Source: Sulfurifustis variabilis
GTDB lineage: Bacteria > Pseudomonadota > Gammaproteobacteria > Acidiferrobacterales > Sulfurifustaceae
DNA: 64,000 nucleotides
NCBI RefSeq assembly: GCF_002355415.1
Contig: NZ_AP014936.1
Coordinates: 1,922,001 to 1,986,000 of the forward strand
Reading direction: 5' to 3'
Shown: piece after piece, positions 57,978-64,000 of the stretch
Layout: each line of letters starts with the position of its first letter
How positions within the stretch are numbered: the first letter of the stretch is position 1
Made by a program: the position numbers and the translations under genes
The notes under the pieces: model-generated
Told to the model about the DNA's origin: nothing
Database searches by the model: none
The model's input: only the letters and a program-made list of their open reading frames with translations

Positions 57978-59198
57978 ATGCTCACCCTCGCCGACGTCGA
58001 GGCCGCGCGCCGTCGCATCGCGAGCGGGGTGCCGGTGACCCCGTGCTCCGAGTCCGTGCCCCTCTCCGAGCTCTGCGGGGCGCGCATCCACTGCAAGCTC
58101 GACTCGCTGCAGCGCACGGGCAGCTTCAAGGAACGCGGAGCGCGCAACGCCCTCCTCCTGCTGAACGCCGAGCGCCGTGCGCGCGGCGTGATTGCGGCCT
58201 CGGCCGGCAATCACGCCCTGGGGCTCACCTGGCACGGGAGCCTGCTCGGCATCCCGGTGACGGTGGTCATGCCGGTCAACGCCCCCCTCATCAAGGTCGC
58301 GACCTGCCGCCGGCTCGGCGCGCGCGTCATCCTGCACGGTGAGGATTTCGCGGCCGCGCGCGTACACGCGGACGAGGTGGCCGCCCGCGAGGGGCTCAGC
58401 TACGTGCACGGATTCGACGACCCGGCCGTGATCGCGGGACAGGGGACGGTCGGCCTCGAGATACTGAACCAGGTCCCCGACGTCGAGGCGATCGTCGTCC
58501 CCGTCGGCGGCGCGGGTCTCATCGCCGGGATCGCGCTCGCCGTCAAGTCGCTGCGTCCGGAAGTCGCGGTCCACGGCGTCGAAGCCGAGCACGCGCCGAG
58601 CTTCACGGCCGCTCTCGAGGCCGGCGAGCCCGTGACCGTCGGGGTGCAGCCCACGCTTGCGGACGGCCTGGCCGTCGGTCGCGTGGGCGACCTGGCCTTC
58701 GCCACCGCACGCGAGCGCGTCGATGCGATGACGACGGTGGACGAGGAGGCGCTGGCCCTCGCCGTGTTCCGGCTCATCGAGGTGGAAAAGACCGTGGTCG
58801 AGGGCGCGGGCGCCGCCCCTCTCGCGGCGCTCCTGCGTGGTCGCTTTCCGGGCCTTGCCGGCAAACGCGTCGTCCTCGTGCTCGCCGGCGGCAACATCGA
58901 TCTCACCATACTCGACCGCGTGATCGAGGTCGGGCTCGTCGAGGACGGCCGGCTCTGCCGCTTCACGGCGGTGATCAGCGACCGGCCGGGCGGCCTCGCG
59001 ACGCTCGCCTCGCTGATCGCCTCGACCGGCGCGAGCATCAAGGACATCGCCCACGACCGCACGTTCTCCGGCCCCGACGTCAGCCGGGTACGGGCCATCT
59101 GCATCGTGGAGACCAGCGACCGCGACCACATCCGGCGGCTGTTCGACACGATCTCCGCCGCCGGCATCGAGCTGATTCCCGAAGCCGGTGCGCCCTAG
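57978..59198 (+). CDS. Threonine ammonia-lyase (catabolic type with ACT domain)
   Basis: 406 residues from ATG at 57978. PLP Lys51 in TGSFKERGARN, glycine loop VGGAGLIAG; C-terminal ACT domain about 325-400 (FTAVISDRPGGLATLASL). The single ACT domain and length match the TdcB/IlvA-like short form rather than the two-ACT biosynthetic IlvA. Converts threonine to 2-oxobutyrate. Coupled to the VOC gene. Confidence 0.87.
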   Translation: MLTLADVEAARRRIASGVPVTPCSESVPLSELCGARIHCKLDSLQRTGSFKERGARNALLLLNAERRARGVIAASAGNHALGLTWHGSLLGIPVTVVMPVNAPLIKVATCRRLGARVILHGEDFAAARVHADEVAAREGLSYVHGFDDPAVIAGQGTVGLEILNQVPDVEAIVVPVGGAGLIAGIALAVKSLRPEVAVHGVEAEHAPSFTAALEAGEPVTVGVQPTLADGLAVGRVGDLAFATARERVDAMTTVDEEALALAVFRLIEVEKTVVEGAGAAPLAALLRGRFPGLAGKRVVLVLAGGNIDLTILDRVIEVGLVEDGRLCRFTAVISDRPGGLATLASLIASTGASIKDIAHDRTFSGPDVSRVRAICIVETSDRDHIRRLFDTISAAGIELIPEAGAP

Positions 59199-59209
59199 CC
59201 GCTTTTCGC

Positions 59210-59215
59210 TATAAT
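59210..59215 (+). promoter_or_regulatory. -10 element before yqhA-like gene
   Basis: Perfect TATAAT just after the ammonia-lyase stop; expected start near 59222 gives a leader of about 57 bases to ATG 59279. No good -35. Confidence 0.4.
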
Positions 59216-59278
59216 CCGCCCGCTTTTTCCCGCGCCCTCCGCGGCGCGCTCCCTTACCCAATAAGCTAGACATCGACC

Positions 59279-59836
59279 ATGAAGCGTGCCGAAAAGGTTC
59301 TGGAAGGCCTGGTGTTCAACAGCCGCTGGCTGCTCGCGCCGTTCTACGTCGGGCTGGTCGTGGCGATCTTCATCCTGCTCGTCAAGTTCACGCAGGAGTT
59401 CTGGCACGTCGCGAGCCACATGGTCGACGGCTCGGAGAGCGAGGTGATCCTCGCCATTCTCACGCTCGTGGACATGTCGCTCGTCGCCAACCTGCTGCTC
59501 ATCATCATCTTCAGCGGCTACGAGAACTTCGTCTCCAAGATCGACACCGCCGGCCACGAGGACCGGCCGGAGTGGATGGGCAAGGTCGACTTCTCGGGGC
59601 TCAAGGTGAAGCTCATCGCCTCGATCGTGGCGATCTCGGCGGTGGAGCTGTTGAAGTCGTTCGTGAACATCTCGATCGCGGCCGAGGATGTGACGACCGC
59701 CGCCGACTGGACGCTCTCCGACACGAAGCTCGCGTGGAAGGTCGGCATCCACGTGGTGCTGGTCGTGTCGGGCGTGCTGTTCGCGGTGATGGACCGGATC
59801 GCCGAGGCGACCGCGCACGGCAAGGCCGGCGACTGA
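59279..59836 (+). CDS. YqhA (UPF0114) family membrane protein
   Basis: 185 residues, four hydrophobic helices (about 18-40, 52-80, 108-130, 150-172): FNSRWLLAPFYVGL and NLLLIIIFSGYENFVSK are family signatures. Integral inner-membrane protein, function unknown. Convergent with the flavoprotein gene. Confidence 0.85.
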   Translation: MKRAEKVLEGLVFNSRWLLAPFYVGLVVAIFILLVKFTQEFWHVASHMVDGSESEVILAILTLVDMSLVANLLLIIIFSGYENFVSKIDTAGHEDRPEWMGKVDFSGLKVKLIASIVAISAVELLKSFVNISIAAEDVTTAADWTLSDTKLAWKVGIHVVLVVSGVLFAVMDRIAEATAHGKAGD

Positions 59837-59870
59837 GGCCGCCCGTCCCTTCCATGGCGGGCGCGGAGAC

Positions 59871-61139
59871 CTAGGAAGCGGGTTGCAGTACCGGGGCTTC
59901 CGCGGGGGCCACCCGGCCGTCGGTGCTGTACTGGTAATCGCGGAACACGTGCTCCGCCGACGGGAGCCAGTAGGTTCCGTCCGGGAGCAGTCGGCTCGTC
60001 TCCTTGAGCCGGAACGCGTAGTGCCCGCACGTCCACACGTCGAAGTTGCGCATGTGGGTGCACAGGCAGGTCTTGTCCTTCACCGAGATGTTCTCTCCGT
60101 CCGGGTGCTTCTCGAGCTCACGGTTGTACGCCTCGATGTACGCGCAGTTGCCCGAGCCGTCGAGCAGATAACCGTAGGCCTCGCAGTTCGGGCGGATACC
60201 CGACCCGATCGCCGGACTCTGCTTCAGCATGCGCATGGGGTAGCCGGTCGGCGAGATGAGGTTCACCTCGATGTCCGCCTCCTCCGCCCTGAAGTACTCC
60301 TGCTTCACCCGCTCCGGCAACCCGCATTCCTTCGTGACCGTGAACCGCGTCGCGACCTGCACCGCGCCCGCGCCCGCCTCGAGGTAGCTCACGGCGTCGC
60401 TTCCGGTGAAGATGCCGCCCGCCGGAATCACGGGGATGTTCAGGTTCTCCTTCGCGAGGTACTGCAGGATCTCGGTCGCGATCGACCGCAGGTCGTATTG
60501 GGCCCAGTCCATGCCGAACCCGAGGTGTCCGCCGGCGAGCGGCCCCTCGACGATGATGTAGTCCGGCAGCCGGTTGAGCCGGGCGCTCTTCTTCAAGAAG
60601 AGCAGCAGCGCGCGCAGCGACGAAACGATGATGCCGAACTTCACGTCGCGAAAGCGCGGGTGATCCTCGACCAGCGCGAGCGACCCGAGGTGCAGCCCGG
60701 CGCTTAGCGTGACGCCGTCGATTCCCGCATCCATGGCGGCCGAGAGCCGCACGCGCAGCGTCTCGCGCGGGCTCGCCATCGTGAGCTTCTCCATGCAGTT
60801 GATGAAGATGAGCCCGTCGCCCTTTTTCGCCTCCATGGTGCGCCCGACGTGCAGGCGCGTGGCCTCGGCCAGGGGCGCCAGGTCAAACTGCACCACCGAC
60901 TTGTCGGGGTTGGCGACGTTGAACTTGAACTGCTTGAGCTTCTGCTTGACGAAACGGGTCTTGAAGCGCCGATCGGAAACCGTCGGGACCATCGCGTCGG
61001 AGATGTGGCCGATCCCGCCGAGGCGTGCGGCGACGAGCGCCAGGTCCGCCGTGGAGATGTCGACACCCATGCCGCCGATCACGATCGGCACGAGCTCGTG
61101 CCGGCCCAACCGCAGCCGGAAATCCTCAACCCGCTTCAT
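59871..61139 (-). CDS. Nitronate monooxygenase-like flavoprotein with Cys-rich C-terminus
   Basis: 422 residues from ATG at 61139. FMN TIM-barrel of the NMO/2-nitropropane dioxygenase family: PIVIGGMGVDIST at the start, GGHLGFG near the centre, IPAGGIFTGSDA. After about residue 310 there is an added C-terminal region with cysteines 319, 332, 358, 360 and 371 (CLCTHMRNF, WTCGHYAF), not expected in typical NMO. It might bind an Fe-S cluster. Upstream is the sulfurtransferase gene, 64 bases away. Confidence 0.78.
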   Translation of the reverse strand: MKRVEDFRLRLGRHELVPIVIGGMGVDISTADLALVAARLGGIGHISDAMVPTVSDRRFKTRFVKQKLKQFKFNVANPDKSVVQFDLAPLAEATRLHVGRTMEAKKGDGLIFINCMEKLTMASPRETLRVRLSAAMDAGIDGVTLSAGLHLGSLALVEDHPRFRDVKFGIIVSSLRALLLFLKKSARLNRLPDYIIVEGPLAGGHLGFGMDWAQYDLRSIATEILQYLAKENLNIPVIPAGGIFTGSDAVSYLEAGAGAVQVATRFTVTKECGLPERVKQEYFRAEEADIEVNLISPTGYPMRMLKQSPAIGSGIRPNCEAYGYLLDGSGNCAYIEAYNRELEKHPDGENISVKDKTCLCTHMRNFDVWTCGHYAFRLKETSRLLPDGTYWLPSAEHVFRDYQYSTDGRVAPAEAPVLQPAS

Positions 61140-61203
61140 GAAGGTGCTTGCCTCTGCCCGCAGCGGGCGACAATAGCGGCTGGCAGGCGCCGGGGCAATG
61201 GCC

Positions 61204-62052
61204 TCAGTCGCCCCGTGCGATGGGCCGGCGGGGATCCGTGATCCATTCGCTCCAGCTGCCGACGTAGAGCCGCGCGCCGGCGAGGCCGGCATGCTCCATG
61301 GCGAGCAGGTTGTGGCAGGCCGTCACGCCGGAGCCGCACATGTGCGCGACCCGATCGGCCGGAATGTCGCCGAGCGCTTGATGGTACAGTCCGCGCAGTT
61401 CCTCGGGCGGAAGGAAGCGCCCGCTCGGCTGCAGGTTGTCCTCGAAGGGGAGACTGATGGCGCCGGGGACGTGCCCGGCCACACGATCGAAAGGCTCTAC
61501 CTCGCCGCGGAAACGCTCCTCGGCGCGGGCATCGAGGAGCACCCCGTCGCCGGTCTGTACAAGACGCTCGACGGCTGCGCTGTCGAGCCAGGCGTCCGCC
61601 CGGATCCGCGGAGTGAAGATCCGGGGCGTCACCACCGGCTCCGCCGTCGTCAGCGGCCGCTTCTCCCTCGACCATGCCCGCAGGTCGCCGTCGAGCACCG
61701 CGACCGCGTCGTGCCCCAGCCAGCGCAGCAGCCACCAGAGCCGCGCCGCCATGGCCCCGTAGCTGTCGTCGTAGGCGACGACCTGCGTCGTCTGGTCGAC
61801 CCCCCACCGCCCGAGCTTCTCGGCGAGGAGCCCGGGATCGGGCAGCGGATGCCGGCCGGTGCTCGCCGTGACCGGCCCGGACAGATCCTCGTTGAGGTGC
61901 GCGTAACGCGCGGAGGGGATATGACCCGCGGCGTAAGCCCGCCTGCCGGCCCCGGGGTCCGTCAGGATGAACCGGCAGTCGAAAACAGCCCAGCCCGGGT
62001 CTTCGAGATGATCCGCCAACTCCCCGGTCGTGATGAGTGTCGTGTACGCCAT
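61204..62052 (-). CDS. sseA: Sulfurtransferase (3-mercaptopyruvate type)
   Basis: 282 residues with two rhodanese domains; active Cys239 in CGSGVTAC, the MST-type loop. N-terminal domain inactive (DDSYGAMAARLWW). It transfers sulfur from mercaptopyruvate or thiosulfate. In the neighbourhood of a DsrC-like protein, it may feed the sulfur-relay pathway. ATG start; 82 bases after the DsrC-like gene. Confidence 0.87.
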   Translation of the reverse strand: MAYTTLITTGELADHLEDPGWAVFDCRFILTDPGAGRRAYAAGHIPSARYAHLNEDLSGPVTASTGRHPLPDPGLLAEKLGRWGVDQTTQVVAYDDSYGAMAARLWWLLRWLGHDAVAVLDGDLRAWSREKRPLTTAEPVVTPRIFTPRIRADAWLDSAAVERLVQTGDGVLLDARAEERFRGEVEPFDRVAGHVPGAISLPFEDNLQPSGRFLPPEELRGLYHQALGDIPADRVAHMCGSGVTACHNLLAMEHAGLAGARLYVGSWSEWITDPRRPIARGD

Positions 62053-62134
62053 GCGCGTCCCGAAACGAAAACGGCCGGCGAAATCGCCGGCCGCCGTGTA
62101 CCCGTCAGCCGTCGGCCGACAACCGCGAGGGATC

Positions 62135-62473
62135 CTAGTATCCGCCCTTGCGCCGCGATTCCGGCAGGCCGGCGATCCGTCCGCCCTGCTTGCTCGGATC
62201 CTTCGGGAACAGGTCGTAGACGTCCTTCTGCCCCACGTTCGTGCCCCACTTGTCGGACATCGCCTTCACGATGTGCCGGGTGTTCGGCTGCGACTGGTTG
62301 TTGTTGAAGAACTCGTCGCGCAGGTACTCGATGATGTCCCAGTGCTTCTCCGTGAGCGCGATCCCCTCCATTTGCGCCATGTGCTCGGCCAGCTCCCTGC
62401 TCCAGTCTTCCGCGTTGAGCAGGAAGCCGTTGGCGTCCGTCTCGATCTGATTGCCGTTGAACTCAAAGCTCAT
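62135..62473 (-). CDS. DsrC/TusE-family protein lacking both C-terminal cysteines (RspA type)
   Basis: 112 residues, complete fold (MSFEFNGNQIETDANGFLLN, LTEKHWDIIEYLRDEF, HIVKAMSDKWG). Normal DsrC has two Cys in the C-terminal arm, and TusE one at the penultimate position; here these are Gly98 and Gly111 and the end is SRRKGGY. Such Cys-less relatives have been called RspA and suggested to be regulators. Last of the three-gene cluster 63953-62135; promoter not obvious in the 51-base gap upstream. The fold is certain, the role is inferred. Confidence 0.85.
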   Translation of the reverse strand: MSFEFNGNQIETDANGFLLNAEDWSRELAEHMAQMEGIALTEKHWDIIEYLRDEFFNNNQSQPNTRHIVKAMSDKWGTNVGQKDVYDLFPKDPSKQGGRIAGLPESRRKGGY

Positions 62474-62524
62474 AGGTTAAAACCCCCCAATGTCAGTTTT
62501 CTGGAAATTGTTTTCGCAACGAGC

Positions 62525-63205
62525 CTAGCGCGCAGGCATCAGCTCCTGAATATCCTTGTGCGGAATGAACAACCCGCAGCCGAGGTGCCGCATGCGTCCG
62601 AGCCCTTTCTGCTGCAGCCGTACCGACTCCTCGGCGCTCAGGTCGGCCAGCATCAGGCTGCGCGTCGTCAACGACGCCTCGGGTGTGGCAATCGTCTTCT
62701 CGATGCCGCAAAGCATCTTCTTCGGCCGGATCCCCAGGGCGTGCAGACCGGCCAGCGCCTGCGCCAGAAATGCCTTCTCGTCGACGGTCCCGTCACAAAC
62801 GACGTAGCGCGCGAAGATCGCCGGGTGGGTGCTGAGTGCGCGCAGGGTGGAGCTCTCCACGTGCATCGCGTGCCCGGCGACGTCGAGCGTGCGACCGAGC
62901 AGCCGCTGCGCGTCCTCTATCCGGTGCTTGGGCACGCGCACGACGAGCCGGGTGCGTCGCGAGAGGTAGAGCAGATCGTCGGGCCGGTCCGGACGCATCC
63001 AGCCGTTTCCCGAATCGGCGACATGCACCGGGTGCACGCCCGCTCCCTCCTCCTCCGCGATCCACGGCATCACCTCGCCCACCGCCCGCCAGAGCGCGTA
63101 GGCGTGCTCGACGGGAAGCGTCTTGCAGCGAATGGCGTAGGCGACGTCGACGACGTCGTCGGCCACCTGCCGGGGTTCCTCCTGCCTCGAATCCTGCCAG
63201 TACAC
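62525..63205 (-). CDS. Orphan Cas6/Cmx6-like RAMP protein (type I-MYXAN-like)
   Basis: 226 residues. It resembles Cas6 of type I-MYXAN (Cmx6) as I recall it: N-terminal VVDVAYAIRCKTLPVEHAYAL, GNGWMRP, LSRRTRLVVRVP, LFARYV-like FARYVV, KKMLCGI, TRSLMLADLS, and the C-terminal glycine-rich loop GLGRMRHLGCGLFIPHK (201-217) of RAMPs. Candidate catalytic His34 in the first helix. No CRISPR array or other cas gene is in the window. It lies between a helical protein gene (37 bases) and the DsrC-like gene (51 bases), so it may process a non-CRISPR RNA or have become a binder. Confidence 0.72.
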   Translation of the reverse strand: MYWQDSRQEEPRQVADDVVDVAYAIRCKTLPVEHAYALWRAVGEVMPWIAEEEGAGVHPVHVADSGNGWMRPDRPDDLLYLSRRTRLVVRVPKHRIEDAQRLLGRTLDVAGHAMHVESSTLRALSTHPAIFARYVVCDGTVDEKAFLAQALAGLHALGIRPKKMLCGIEKTIATPEASLTTRSLMLADLSAEESVRLQQKGLGRMRHLGCGLFIPHKDIQELMPAR

Positions 63206-63242
63206 GGTCCGTCCTACCGCATTACGGAAAACGCCGCGCGCC

Positions 63243-63953
63243 TCACTGCACGGGCAGCCGGGCGGTCAACGCATCGCGATCGATCCACCAGTCGCTCTGC
63301 ACGAGCACGTCCACGACGTTGCGCAGCCGCGGCAGAAAGCGTGCGGGATCGTTCAGCTCGAGCCTCTTGAACCATTGATCGAAAGCCGCCTGGTCGTGCA
63401 CGTCTCCCTGCCGGCGCGCCACCGTCGCGAGCATCTGGTTCGTATAGAACAGGAGGTTCTCCCGCTCCTTCCCGTCCGGCGCCCTCAGATCGACGACGTA
63501 GTGCGCTACGATCGCGGCCACGGCCGCGCCCTGGGAGTCCGGCGGCGTCTCGTCGATGACGTGCTGCAGCATGGCCACGGTGAGCTCCGGGTCGACCGGA
63601 AACGTGACGGCGAGCCAGATGCCCTGTCCGAGGGCCGCGAGCGACTGCGGCTGATCGGAGGCGAAGAGCACGTCGCAGCACTGCACCGCCTCTTCCCATT
63701 TCTGCGCGGCCGTATAGATGTCGAACGCCTCGCGCGCCGCGTCCCACGCGTCGCTCGTCTTCTCCAGCCGGAGCAGCGTGCGGCCGAGCTGCAGGAGCAG
63801 GTCGGCGCGCCGCGTCGGCTCGAATCCGGCCGGAAGCTCGATCAGCTCCCGGCGCAGGTCCTCGACCTGCATCTCGAGCAGGTGCGTCGGCTCCTTGCGG
63901 TCGTCCGCGTCGTCGGCGTCCATCACGGACGGGTCTTCTCGCAGATATTTCAT
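63243..63953 (-). CDS. Helical-repeat (TPR-like) protein of unknown function
   Basis: 236 residues. Acidic N-terminus (MDADDADDRKEP), then paired helices: LLLQLGRTLLRLEKTSDAWDAA and AAQKWEEAVQCCDVLFAS are TPR-like. No signal peptide. First gene of the cluster with the Cas6-like and DsrC-like proteins. Not recognised by name. Upstream, at 63987-63989, a TAA on the same strand may end a gene cut by the window edge. Confidence 0.72.
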   Translation of the reverse strand: MKYLREDPSVMDADDADDRKEPTHLLEMQVEDLRRELIELPAGFEPTRRADLLLQLGRTLLRLEKTSDAWDAAREAFDIYTAAQKWEEAVQCCDVLFASDQPQSLAALGQGIWLAVTFPVDPELTVAMLQHVIDETPPDSQGAAVAAIVAHYVVDLRAPDGKERENLLFYTNQMLATVARRQGDVHDQAAFDQWFKRLELNDPARFLPRLRNVVDVLVQSDWWIDRDALTARLPVQ

Positions 63954-64000
63954 GTTCCGTTCACGGCCGCGGGCGGGAACGCCCGGTTACTTGGTGACTG

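Noticed and set aside
62000-64000. CRISPR array or further cas genes near the Cas6-like gene
   Set aside because: I saw no regularly spaced direct repeats and no Cas3/Cas5/Cas7/Cas8-like protein in this window.
63987-64000. C-terminal end of another minus-strand gene (V-T-K-stop)
   Set aside because: Only four codons and a stop are visible; plausible but cannot be supported.

Overview
The window is about 64 kb of GC-rich, densely packed chromosomal DNA from a Gram-negative gammaproteobacterium. Evidence for this is lipid A/LPS export genes (lpxK, msbA, kdsB), lipoprotein sorting (lolC/lolD), the gammaproteobacterial order miaA-hfq-hflX-hflK-hflC-purA-rnr-rlmB-rpsF-rpsR-rplI-dnaB-alr-radA, and rne beside rluC. 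A DsrC/TusE-family protein, a mercaptopyruvate-type sulfurtransferase and a TauE/SafE-type carrier near the right end fit a sulfur-oxidising lithotroph, perhaps of the Acidiferrobacter/Sulfurifustis kind. That placement is an inference from gene content. Nearly everything is housekeeping. I see no phage, transposase, integron or CRISPR array.

Layout. 1-7.2 kb: the 5' end of yceD, then a two-subunit pyruvate carboxylase (pycA-pycB) and maf/yceF on the plus strand. Facing them on the minus strand are sppA, a Rieske protein, a HAD phosphatase and rluC. 7.2-9.8 kb: rne behind a long structured leader. 9.8-21.9 kb: a minus-strand envelope block (lmwPTP, kdsB, ycaR-like, lpxK, msbA, exbD, exbB, comEC, lolD, lolC/E, capA-like, dciA) interrupted by one plus-strand DUF2062 gene. 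22-29.5 kb: plus-strand M23 peptidase, yggS, the lysine/DAP genes dapC-dapD-dapE, and a PP2C phosphatase-FHA pair, with one DMT transporter on the minus strand.

29.5-48.2 kb: a minus-strand supercluster from prfB (with a programmed +1 frameshift) through lysS, miaA, hfq, hflX/K/C, hisZ, purA, rnr, rlmB, ribosomal proteins S6/S18/L9, dnaB, alr and radA. A single tRNA-Leu(CAG) on the plus strand interrupts it. 48.2-57 kb: accessory and less familiar genes, namely small unknown proteins, a Sel1 protein, a secreted thioredoxin translationally coupled to a secreted beta-propeller, an Sfum_1244-like pair, an HPP-CBS membrane protein, and two 2-oxoglutarate/Fe(II) oxygenases around a TSUP carrier. 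Two copies of a dispersed AT-rich palindromic element lie at about 45.5 and 55.3 kb. 57-64 kb: msrB, a VOC protein, threonine ammonia-lyase, a YqhA-like protein, a nitronate monooxygenase-like flavoprotein with a Cys-rich tail, a sulfurtransferase, and a compact cluster of three genes: a helical-repeat-like protein, an orphan Cas6/Cmx6-like RAMP, and a DsrC-like protein that lacks both functional cysteines.

The most unusual item is that last cluster: a CRISPR RNA-processing-type protein without an array, paired with a cysteine-less DsrC homologue of the proposed regulatory (RspA) type.
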